A stretch of DNA of 64,000 nucleotides, taken from NCBI GenBank assembly GCA_021464415.1, contig CM038467.1, positions 53,115,309 through 53,179,308 on the forward strand, written 5' to 3'. Below are positions 36,022 to 48,500 of the stretch, piece by piece; positions within the stretch are counted from its first letter, which is position 1; each line of letters opens with the position of its first letter. Origin of the DNA: Lonicera japonica (lineage: Eukaryota > Streptophyta > Magnoliopsida > Dipsacales > Caprifoliaceae). The notes under the pieces are model-generated. The model was not told where the DNA came from and made no database searches. It was given only the letters and a program-made list of their open reading frames with translations. Position numbers and translations under genes: made by a program.

Positions 36022-36042
36022 GGAGCTTGAGTCGAGAGGGTC
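36022..36042 (+). other. Polypurine tract of the Tat element
   Basis: Purine-rich GGAGCTTGAGTCGAGAGGG directly precedes the LTR start TGTAGACACC. It supports plus-strand orientation of this LTR, the same as pol and opposite to the antisense genes. Confidence 0.55.
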
Positions 36043-37450
36043 TGTAGACACCCCAATCCATGACCCCCGCAAGAACCTTAAAACCATCGGAAAAGCACCT
36101 TTCTGAGCCTAAAACTCACCCAAAATACTAGAAACTGCTTCGGAAAGTCTGTAGCCCAACAAACCTATTCCCAAAAGGATTTATCATGCCACAAACTAAT
36201 TTTCAGAGACCTTTGCAGTGCGACAAACTAGATTGTCACACGACAAACCCCTCTGACCCAAACCATCCACTCCCTGACACATTAGTCTGTCAGGGACAAC
36301 CTTTCAGCCGTTTGTAGCGTGACACCTGGCAAGATGTCGCGCGACAGTTCCACTTTTGAGGGTAATGTCGAGCGATAAACTCCCCTGAGCAGTATAAATA
36401 AGCCAACACTCCAAGGGTTCAAGGGACAACAACTTTGGAAAAAAAAAAGGCTATTATCTCTCTAAAAAATTATGATTTTTCAAGATCTTCAAAGTGTAAA
36501 TTATTGTTATCAAGCCAGCTGCTCTCGAGGAATCTTCGAGTTCTGAATACTCGACGTCTCGAATTTCAAAGTCGAATTCTCCACTGTATCTAGAGAAGAA
36601 AGACTATATCTTCCGGATTATCTTCGGTCATATTATATTTTCTCTCTTTCTTATTCTATTTATTTCGTCGGGAAGATAAATAAAGTTTCTTTTAGTATTT
36701 GAAGTTTAAATATTTGTGTACTTGTTTTCCTTTGTTTATATCCATTGTTCTATCCAAATTCTAATTGAATAAGCTTATTGTTAAGTTACAAATAGTCTAC
36801 TGTTTTCTCCAAACAAAACCTTGATAAAACCATTTTCAAAAATCAAAAGAAGTAAGTATATCATTATCTGGATAAACTAAGTTTTCAAAACCCGGAACAA
36901 TAAAACTTACTAAAAGGATTAAGATCGAGTATATCCAGTCTCCCATATAGATTGTAATATACCTTACATACTCTCCTCAAAGAGTCCAAGTCCATATCAA
37001 ATCAATTCCAATCGAGAATCCGACTTCTTTTCCAAAACAATCGAAATAATGATAAAACTAATATTTCTATCTAAGTAAACAATATTAGAATATCCTCTCA
37101 AAATTCAAAAAATCACTAATTTTGTCACTTTCATTTCATCCTCTACAAAATCAAAACATCGGATTACAAAATACAAGGTTTTTATCCCCTTTCATGTTTT
37201 CCCAAAATTAGGTTTTTTTACAAAAATGTATTTTAGAAAAGTAGTAGACTTCTTAGTAAAAGCATCCAAGTTCTTCAATATAGAATAAACATATAAAGCC
37301 ATTAGAGACTGAAAAGGCGGAATAGGTTCCTAACACCTATGAAGTTAATTTTCTTTCTTTATAGAAATTAAATTACAAAAATAGACCTTTTATTTTGAGT
37401 GCCTCTAAGATTAAGGACACATGGGCAAACGATATTGGTTTTTTGTCCTG
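36043..37450 (+). mobile_element. 3' LTR of the Tat element
   Basis: Starts TGTAGACACCCC at 36043. U3 carries motif copies ATTGTCACACGACAAAC (36232-36248), GTTTGTAGCGTGACAC (36310-36325), ATGTCGCGCGACAG and ATGTCGAGCGATAAAC (36365-36380). A TATA box, AGTATAAATAAGC, lies at 36391-36403. An AATAAA stretch occurs near 36676-36682. The phrase GGTTCCTAACACCT (~37326) is the landmark seen near the end of Tat LTRs. The right border was not resolved. Confidence 0.72.
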
Positions 37451-40094
37451 GAGTTCTTAATAATTTATCCCCTAAAAGTATACCTGCTTTTGTAGTTTTA
37501 TTCATTAAGTTCATTATGCATAATGCGTGTCCTTAAAGTTTATCATATTTTTACTTTAGTCCAAAACCCCATACGTCATTAAGTTTTTGGATAGAAAATA
37601 CCATGTGAGCAGAACGCAGACACTGTAGTGGGGGTAAAACGACTAAGCTACTATAATGCTCTAATTCCCAACTCATTTTGCCCTACTTAGAGCTTTCAAT
37701 GGAATGAAAATGTTTTAGGTTGTTAACTTTTTCTCTCTGTCATTTTTTCAACCCCACACTTTGATTTTGCCTTAATTTGGTTTTAAGACAAACATATATG
37801 AGTGTATTATAATGGTTGACTGCTTAACCCTCCCTATAGTGCCCACGTGTAATGCACATGGCCTTTTTTGTCCAAAAACATAATGACAAGTGGAGTTTCG
37901 AACTAAAGTGAAAATGGGAGCAAACTCTAAGGATGGGCATCATGCAAAATGAACTTCCTAGACAGAAGTGCAAAAGCGGATAAACTTTAAGGGAATAAAT
38001 TATTAATAACTGTTTGTCTTGGTTAATGTACTCCTGTGCTCTTAATCACGGGCATACCCATGTGATCCTGAGAGGGTACTGTTGTGCCCCCTCAATTTTT
38101 TATTTTTTTCATAATTTATATATTAATTAAAAATATTGTTGACTTGGTATTATAATAAATAGTAAGACATATTTACGCATAAATTAAAGAGAAAAATAGT
38201 ATTGTGTCCCCCTTCTAAAAAAAACAAAAAAACATAAGATTTAGTCCACTACAAGATTCATTTTAGTTATTGGTCCTTCTTACCTTGTTTAGTTGAAAAC
38301 TCACATTAAATCATATTTTTGTTTGACTGGACTACCGTTACTCAATGAGTTCAATTAATCATATAATAGTTAGTCAATTAGTTCAATTAATCATATAATT
38401 ATGGGTTTTGTAATTATATGGAAAGTTGTTGACGTTTTATATGTAATAATAAATGTTATTCTAATGGTAATAGTTTTAATTGTTTTAAATTTTCATATAC
38501 ATTACTCAAATAATCTTTTCCAATACACCGCCCAGGGTAGTTATTTTAGGAAGCCCTCATTACGTCTCGGACGTGCAGTGGAATTGCAAGCTTGGGAAGC
38601 AATTGACCCGGATATATCAACCAAACCTGGGTACAAAGCCGAATTTTAAATGAAATAGGCTATGGCCCTTGGCATGGCGAAAATAAATAAAGTCTACACC
38701 TGCTAGACTAAGCGCACAGCCCAAATCAATTAGGCTAAATAAAGTCTACACTTGCTAGACTAAGCGCACGACCCAAATCAATTAGGCTTAAAGTCACCGG
38801 CGCAGCAGCTAAGCGCAAACCGTGGGTCTATTCCCAAGGCCATGACCAAGTACAATGTATCTAGAGGATAACATAGGAAGTCTCATACTCAACTAAGCAA
38901 ATACACGAGAGAAAGCTAAAATAATTATTGTCCTAAATGTTTAATCCAGTTATTTTTTAGCATGCTATATAAAGTCTCTTATATCCTTAACCTTATATCA
39001 TCTAAAATCCATCCCAGGAACCTTACTAGAGTGATCACCTCCATTTTCATAGGGCACCCTTGAAAGAGAGAATAAAAGCGACTAAGGAGTAGGTATTTGT
39101 TTAGTTTAAACCCCGTTACTTCATGGTGCTGTAGTTTGTTATACGCATATACAAATCCTTGTTAGGCATGGGCAATCTAAAGGGATCTAGGCGTATGCAA
39201 ATAATCCATAACACCAGGTCCTCGACATCTCATCACGATAGTACAGAGAAACAATTACCCTCAAGCTGAGCCCAAGTCAATATAGAGAACAGTGGCAGTG
39301 TCCGAATCAGGATGATCAGTGGCCAAGATGCGCCGAAAAGGCTTAAAGAACGATGAAAACTGCCAAAAAGAGGAAAATTTTGATGAAACGTTAAAAGGCA
39401 CTCAACATTAGAAACAATAGATCAGACAACCCAGATCACTAGGCAATCCTTGTAGGGTCCCATCGTAAATCAGTACATGGAGGCTTTGAATCTCTTGCCG
39501 AGACAAGGCCCGGGGAAGACTATCCAGGGTACACTAATCCTTTTCTCCTCACAACCAACCAATGTAAATTTGGGATAGGTTTCCAGCCAGTTCAGTGAAC
39601 AATTCAAAACAAAGAATACCCAATCTCGTCTACGGATTCCCCAGGACAAATGGAATTTACCAACATTTTGGCTTGGCTCAAAAGCCTTAGCCATCTCCTC
39701 TTCTACGGTACAAAAGAAGAAAACTTAGTCGGAAGAGAATATATGTAATACAGAGACCTCTCCTATTGCATTTGATCGATCCTAAGTTACAGAAGAGTCC
39801 ACTGCCCAGAGTAGTAATCCGAGAAATTGGGATTGCAACCCAATCAGTAGTCAAAGCAGTAAGCCATAGCCAAATGAATAGCCAAATCATCAACTAAGCC
39901 TTCAGCCTGAATCAGCTGACCCGGTAGTCATATGAGTACATCAGTTAACTACTATATATGGGAATATATAACTGTTTACATCATAATAAATATTATTAAG
40001 GAACAATATATATATGGATATTAGCTAATGTCTCCATATTTCATAATTAGAGTAATTGCACAAAGAATTTTTATCACCCTTAATGGTAATTAAC
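37450..40094. other. Intergenic region downstream of hydrolase gene 1
   Basis: No recognisable gene. A 52-bp near-exact direct duplication occurs at 38685-38790 (AAAGTCTACAC at 38689 and 38741, both with CTAGACTAAGCGCAC). Minus-strand open frames of 68-74 codons at 39470-39893 have no recognisable motif. Short frames at 38401-38649 look fortuitous. Confidence 0.5.
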
Positions 40095-42455
40095 TTAGAG
40101 TCTGCTTGATAACATGTAGGATAGGTTGGATCTTGAAGGAAGTTTTAATGGCTCCCACTCTTCATCTTCAACATTGGAAAAAAATTTGTGCACCATTTCT
40201 TCATTCACTAGTTCTAGTTTCGAAGGCACCCACTGAAATAAAAAGACAACAAAATATCTAATATGAAATAGGTATTAATTTAAAAATATTGCCCAAAACA
40301 CGTTTCAAAAATTAACAATTCCTCCAACAAAATCCCAAACTACGTAATTGATGAAAAATACTTATCAAACATACATGAGGATTCTTGTCTTTATCAATTA
40401 GCATGGCCCTACAACCCTGCATGGTGAAATGTCACTATATTGATTAGAAAATTAAAAAACTTAGTTCAATGGAAAAAACAGATTAGTCAACTACATGTAT
40501 TTTATTGCAATGTAAAATTTGTAATCTCCTGTATAAAGTTCAAGCTTTAGGTTTGTCATTCAAACTCTTTTGACATTTACTATGAGGTTTTATATATAAA
40601 TTTACTAGTTTATAAATTGTGTAGTCGGTAAAAACTAAAACCAAACGAGCTAGAAAGGAAAGTTATTAGCGTTTCAATCAAACCTCGAAGAAATCTTGAC
40701 TAATTGTTCTTCGCATCATCTGACAGAGGATGTTAAATTCACGTATGAGACATTGATCAAGTTTCTGAGTTCGACCGTCCCTGATCTACTCACCAAATAA
40801 AACACAACATCAATGAATTTGTTTCGACTAGTGTTGAATTGAATCTAACAAACTAGCATTTCCAATATAGTAACTGATGCAATGTTATCATACCGATCGT
40901 AAAAACAGTTTTAGGCTTGTGGGAGATGATGTCTTCATTGAGTTTATTGCATCAAGGATCCACTTCTCCGCTTTAGTAGAAATAACTCCCTCCTGAGACA
41001 GATCAAAATGAGAAAATTGGGATTTTTTTGATTTTTTTAATAGAAGTTTGTATTTGAATTTAACAAACCCTTATATAGCATCGCTCTAAAGATAGCCGTC
41101 ATATCTTTAAGTAAACAAAGGACCTAAATGAATGAATTTTTCAATGAAATTTGTTAGAGATGATCTCCATGATGAGAAGATTATATCCACCAATTTTGTC
41201 AAAAGATTCAATTTAAAAATTGGGGAGATGATCTTCTAAATTTCAACAGCCAATAATGATCAATTTTCGTCATAAAATTAGATATTTTTGAAATAGTGAA
41301 AAATAGTCCTATAAGATTCATATTAATGAGTTGTATTATATTACTACTTCACATGTATTTTTATCCTTTTTAAGAATATATAGCATTTTGTGAAGTTGTG
41401 GTACTAAATACATGATATAAGATTGAAACATAATTATGCAATGGATCTCAATAAATTTTATTCCGGACTACAAATTTTATAGTCTTTTGTTAATAAATAA
41501 AAACATACCAATGATGATAATATTTCTTCAACAGTTTCTCTCGAAAAGCATTTGTTGATAATCTCCAATCTATGATCAATGCACGTTAAAGTTAGTAAAA
41601 CACATAGAATTGAAGTGGATGTCAAACAATCATGTAAGCCTCCGTTAAGATCTTTCAAACGGAAGTGGACGGTGGATTGACATTACGTAACAAAAAGTAC
41701 TTTAGGGTTGCTATTGCTAAAATTGATACATCAAGATTAAAACCACAATACAGTCCAAACTTCAGGGTCAAATTTGTCGGTTCCCCATTCATTGCATAAA
41801 CGGAAATTTTCAATGTACAATGGAGAAAACAATGTCAACTTTTTACCTTGAAGGAATGTTATCTTGCGTTAAGATTCCTTTTTGCGAGTATTTGTTGACA
41901 ATTGCTAATATAGTTGATATATTGAAGACATTGGATGAAGCCGCAATATCGATTGCATTTTCCAGAGAAGCAAGATCCTATTAAAGTTGAAGACGAATGA
42001 TAAAAATACGCTTTGTACATATGAATACACACGATAATAAAAAAATTAGGCATGCATATATGATTTCAAGATTGAAGCATAATAGACATTTTTTCAAGCG
42101 AAGTTCAAATTAGCATATATTAATACAATTTGCCACTATGTTTAAGAGTAATGAACAAGCTATGTAAATCTAAAAGCTAGAAATACCGACCCTTTATTTC
42201 TTACTAGACCCTAAACTAGATGCAATGTGTGTGCAATATTATAGCATAAAATAAAAGAGAAAAAGAAGCAACTAATTCTCCTGCAACATAAAAAAATTAA
42301 ATTTAAATTCAATGTTGTCAAAAAGTTGAAATTGCTATTGCCAGAGTTTAATATATATTGCTAGAATACTGTATGCATATATATGTTTGTATATTATGTT
42401 TCAATTACAATAATTACTATGATAAAAGTAATTAATTGTCTATAAATTAAAAGAA

Positions 42456-42509
<54 letters not shown>

Positions 42510-45500
42510 TGTTGTTGGATGACCATAATTACCTTTGAAAGGACGAAATGAGTTGCGAGACCACATGTCAGCATCGCTTTCCCATCTAATCTTGCACCAG
42601 TCAACCCCAAATATTCTCCTACATGGTTGGGAATAATGTTTTAAAAAATTATGTGGTTCAGTATCTAAAAAGAAAACTTCCCATTTTAGAGATTAGCCAA
42701 AAAAGGGAGAAAACAAATATTGGAAAAGTTCTATCCAAAAATATACATAAGCTTTAAATAAATAAAACCAAAAGATTTTTTATTTTATTTTAATAAAGAA
42801 GTGCATTGCTATTTAGTGATGGCAGAAAGTTTTAGGTATGTCGTGAAATTACAAAAATACTCTTATCGCACTGAAAGTTACTAGAAAATAATGCGTTAAT
42901 AAGGATTCAAGCTTCAAAGCATAAACTTGAAATGCACGTGTATTTATACTTAGCCAAACACCATCTTATTTTTATATATATATTGCACACGCGTAGAGTG
43001 TGCCTCAGGGCTAGCATATAATAGATGGACTTGGCTCATCTCCATTACGCCTTCAGTCCAATTCCGTCCAAGGGGGTCCAATTTGAGGGCTAAATAGATG
43101 AATTTCTTTATGAAACTTGGTAGAGATGATCTCTATAATGAGCAAATCATGTCAAAAAATTTAATTAAGAAATTCAAACTGAAAGTGGGTGTAATGAAAA
43201 TTTGATGCATTTGTTAATTTTCGATCATTCAAATTTTAGATCATCATCTCACCTATTTCTAGATTGAATATTCTGATAAAATTTTGTGGGGATAATCTAC
43301 TCACCATAGAGATCAACTCTACCAAGTTTCATTAAAAAATCAATCAGTTTAGTTTTCGAACTAGACATCCTTAAAAATATATAAGAGAGAAATAATTTTG
43401 TAGCTGATATTCAAGATATTTTTTAGGTGGTCGATAGTGTCTTTGGCGTGTGTAGCGGGTTAGTATATTTATATTGACATCGGATATATGTTTTGTTGCT
43501 AATTATGTGGCGTTACAGTAAAGAATTCGAAATGGAAGCAGAGACAAAGGACAATAATTATAAAAAATTACCAAGGAAACAAGGGAGCCTTGATAAAAAA
43601 TGAGAGGTCCCAACATCTGGAAAGAGTCCAATTGATACTTCTGGCATAGCAAATATCTGCACAAGTTTGGAAAGTTTATATAAAGAGATTATTTAATTAG
43701 AGTTTGGAGCAAACAAATTAATTTAGTGAGGATCTTGTGTTGTCATTTTGCGTGATGAGTGGGTAATTTTACAAGGTGGGATTTATAATCCCAAAACGCT
43801 CCCTCACATGTACCGTAATTTTGAGCAAACACATGGATTTATTATATTGAGTGATGTGAAGTCCATCTGCCCGATCGATGTGCCTAACACATGAATAAGT
43901 AAACTGCCCTCTCATACTATAGCAAAGTTCGGAGCATCCAACCAGCCAAAAACAATTGACTATCGGTTAAGTAATTATTTATTTTATATTATTTTGCGAG
44001 GATCTAATTTCCCGATGTTAGATTTCTAATTTCAACGGTACATAAGTTGTATACGCATTCAATAGAAATCTCTTACTTGACAAGTTATATTTAGCTAGGT
44101 CTTACATTTTAGGCTATCTCAATTAGTGTCTAAATAAAGGGCTTTTAAAATTATTCGTTTCATAAATTTTCTTTATCAAAAAATGATCACAAATACTTAA
44201 TTATTATATATATAAGTTTAAGCTGGTAACAAACTGGTACCAGCGCGCAACATGATTTTAACTAGTAAATTTAATTTTCTCTATCCGAATAATACACTTA
44301 GGCTCCATTTGATTGCAAGCTGGAAAAAGAAAATAAATTGAGTTAGTTTTGGTGAAAAGATAGAAAATAAGTTGAGTGATAGAGGTAATATCCTCTTGAT
44401 TTTTAAGTTTTTGCATGAAGAAAATTTCTTTGCTTGGTGGTGAGTAAAAATTTTCCACCAAAAATATTGAAGGATGGATGATATATACTCATAAAATGAG
44501 TAACATCTCTCACATTATTTTTTATTTTTTCAAACAAAATAACTAAATTTATTTTCCTTTTCCATCTTTACAATCAAAGGAAGTCTTAGAATAAATTAAA
44601 CTCTTACTCGCACACCGGATCTCAAGTTCTAATTCAAGATATCCTATTAATAAGTAAATTATAAAATTAAGATGATTAATTGAAAAAAAAAAAATACATA
44701 CAGTCTTTTCTGTGACAATTCGAAATCTCGCATGCATGGATATTCCAGCACCTCCTCCCATTACAATGCCATTTATGAGTGCAACCTACAATTTATATAT
44801 TAAGAACAGGCACCCCAAGTAGAATTTATTAATAAAAAAAAACTAAAATAAATTAAAAAGCTACAGATATAATATAGAGTATATTACGAACCAAGTTCAT
44901 ATGAACTGGTACCTTTAGCAACGGTTTTCCGTTGTTAATACATTGGGGAACTAAGTTCGTACAAACTTAGACCTTTGGCAACTATTTTCCATTGCTAAAA
45001 CTTGGGGAAATGTTTTAAGCCATGAAAAACTTTAGCTAAAGGTCCCAATCCGTATGAACTCATCCGTACGAAAAAAATTCTACATATATATAACAACAAA
45101 TTAAAAGATATAATATAATTAGTGTCTAAAGAAATGTATCTCACCACAGGCTTTTTATATGTTCCAAGCAAGTAGTCTAATGTAAGTTGTTTCCTGTAAA
45201 AACTTGCACCAAAACTCCAGTGCCCTATTCCATTCATGAATTTATGTGAGCTATACATAAACATGTACGTATTTTGTGTCATTCATGAAATATCAAATAA
45301 AGTACATTTTTAAAGCAAATATATTTCGAATACGCACTTTTATTTAAAAATGATATTCTTTAGTAGAACTTACGCAACTATATTTACAGATTAATTTTTT
45401 TTTTGTTCTATATTCCGATTAAGGATGTGTTTTTTGTCACTCGAAAGCTTTTTCTTTCTCTTTGTCAAAAAAATAAAAATAAATAAAATGAAAGTTTAAC

Positions 45501-48500
45501 ATGGCCATTTTTTTGAGCTAATTTTATGGCTATTGCAACAGGCAAGAGCAACAAAATACCCAGACGCTCATCTAGTCTAAAGATTCTTGTAAATTTTATG
45601 TTATCCTAAATTACTATATATAATAATGTGTTGAAGAAAAGAGTTTGAGCGACTCCTTCTACAATTGTATCTAAAGGAATGATATTAATTTTAATTTTTT
45701 ATTTCAAAATAAAGATACTTTTTTATCTTAAATATCCGTTCAATATTTAATTTTATTAAAAAGTTCAATATTTAATTTTATTAAAAAGATATACCTATAC
45801 AACCCTTCATTCACTATAGTTGTACGGTGTTGAGTACTACTTGTTAGTGAATCCTAGTGACCACTCATAAAAAATAACAAAATAATTTTTTTTTATCACA
45901 ATATAGCCAATATTTCAAAATAATAATATATTCTTGTAATAAATCGACAAACATCAATAAATGTCCTTTATCGGTGAAAATTAATTGTGAGAAAGCAGTC
46001 AGATTAGAGATAATGTATTGTGTCTTTTCAGATGCATTTATTGTTTTTACCTGCAGTAATAAAACTGAAGGCAGCTTTAACATCACCACCAGCACAAAAT
46101 GCTTTTCCATTTGCCTGTATAGTTCAGGTGATTTTAAGCAATAATATACACACACATATAAAATTTATATTGTATATAAAGCAACCAAATAAAAAATTTT
46201 AGTATGCACATAAAATTATTAAATTAATATAAAATAATGTTATAAGAAGAATTGAAGTCGTGATCTTTAACATAGATTTATAATTTAAAGATGTAATAAA
46301 TATCTTATTGTACACAAGTAGACCGAGCCCCTACACTAATAAAATAAAAAACCATTTTTCGTTTTTTCTATTACTAGTGTTTGTTTTTATTTGTAAACTT
46401 ATTAAGCTAAAGTGTTTAGTTGGTTTTTTCTTTAAAGTTGTCAAACTCTAACTAGGTTACCTTGAGCGACATTTTTTTCGTTAAAATTTTAAAGTTATTG
46501 ATTGAACGCTTCTTTTCTAGTAAAGTAACTCTTCTAGCAAATTCATCACATAATACACTTGTTTAGTGAAAATTTTTATTTCGTCACTTGATGTATTCTT
46601 TTGATGACAAAATTTATCATTCGTCACAAAAATTGCGATAGCCAAGAAATTAGTGACCAAACTCAAATTTTGGTTAGTGAAAGGTATTTTGTGGCCAAAA
46701 TTTTAGTGATGCAGGAACAAAACTTTTATGATGAAAATAAATTTATTTTTATTTTTGTCACCAAAGACTTTTAGAGATGCACACTTGGTGACTACGCCGT
46801 GATAAAATCTTTTGTCACATATGTGATTTGTGACCGAAGATATAATTTTATTTTATCACTAAAAAGTTATTTTATCGCGGTGAATATCGGTCATTGTTCT
46901 CATAAAAACAACTTGGCAAATCCAAATTAAGTCCGCATGCTGCTGATTATCCCGTCGATCGAATTTACTTTCTAGGTTTTGACATATGCACAATTTTTAT
47001 ATCAACAAGCTTATATAGAGAAAGGTAAATCCACGATTTTAATTATATATATATTATTATTAACTTCTTGTTAACACAATATAAAATTTGTGTACTATAG
47101 AGGAAGAGTTCAATATAAAAATTTGGCCTATATATATTTTTGCGTCATTTTGAGATATGTCAATATTTTAAAATTACAATAAATTTTGAAATCCTATAAA
47201 TTACGAAATTTCATAATTCTGCTCAAGTTCAAGATTGTTCTTTTGAGATAAGCCACTATTTTAAAATTACGTTAAATTTTGAAGTCCTATAAATTACAGG
47301 ATTCATAATCTGCTCAAAAAATTGGAATTTTGGGAATGTGATGTTGAATTACAAAGTTTGAATTTTGATCAATCTCTTTTTAATCCTATCTCGCATCTAT
47401 TATTGGCCACTAAGACTTCTTCTATCTAATTAAAAAAGGTAAATTGATCAAAATCTCACTCAAAACCAACTTAATTAAATTGCTATATTTTGATAATTTA
47501 TAAAATACTTATGAAAAATTTTAAATTTTCTAAAAGAATATCTAAATATATTGAAAATCATGCGATTTTAAAATCACATTTTAAAATCTTACCATTTTCA
47601 ATTCACATGATAATTTCAGTCCACTTGATCTTTTTTCTTTATTTGGAAAATGATTTCTTGAACAAATGCATTGCACTATAGTCTGAGTTAGACAGAAATA
47701 AATTATTATAACTATTTTTCTACCTTTAAAATAATGAGATTCACTGCAGGATGGTTCTCATACAGCTCCAACTTCTTCAGCATTTGGCAAATCTGTGAGT
47801 AAAATTATTAAGTTTCATCAATAAAATACTAAATTCATAAGAACCTTTCTTGGCTTGATTTTACTTTTAAGTTATTTCAGTTTAACCCATAAAGTTTGAC
47901 CAGATTTTTAGTTTGATCAATGAAGTTCAATTTCTGCCTGCTCCATACATAAAGTTTGATTTTGTTATGACCTTAGTCCATAATCCAACCCACCAATTGC
48001 TTTTTGGACGAAACAAAATAATACACGTCACATTTATTTATCTTCAGACCACGTTAGTGCGATGCACATGCTATTGGCCATCCAAAAAACAAATAATAGG
48101 TTGGATTTTGGACTTAATACAACATATGTTATACATTTGAAATCTACTTGCAGAAACCTATTTTAAATATATGCATAAAATACACACCCGTTGATGTTTT
48201 AAAATTTTACACAAGATTTTGCAAAAAGTACCATCGAAAAATATTTTTTTATATTTTAAATTTTGTTTAAAAATGTAAATATGTTGCGTCAACACATAAA
48301 GTTTACACATGCATACAATTTTACACAAAGGCTAGAAATGCTCTAAATGTATATAAACGATATGACAAAATTTAGGATAAACATCTCAACGTAGATATAT
48401 AATACAATTTTTGGAAGTCCAACATATATTAAAATTTAGAAAAACTTGATAAATATATTGTTCAAGATTATTATTTGGATTTGTATAAGAACCCCCGAAA

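Larger units (their letters stand above)
12326..37450 (+). mobile_element. Large Tat-lineage Ty3/gypsy element with antisense genes and nested Athila
   Basis: The parts appear in this order: leader (12326-12779), gag (12780-14098), pol with reverse transcriptase, RNase H, second RNase H and integrase (~14590-18538), antisense ORFs (18752-19532 and 29966-34436), tandem repeats (35490-35930), polypurine tract (36022-36042) and 3' LTR from 36043. The second (archaeal-type) RNase H marks the Tat lineage. The 10.4-kb Athila insertion at 19533-29960 is younger. Without it the visible element exceeds 14 kb. The 5' LTR is lost in the gap, and the 3' LTR end is not located exactly. Coding regions carry many stops, so this copy is not autonomous. 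Confidence 0.8.

Noticed and set aside
39470..39893. Minus-strand ORFs of 74 and 68 codons suggesting a gene near 39.7 kb
   Set aside because: No recognisable domain, no convincing splice structure, and no promoter. Kept only as part of the intergenic description.
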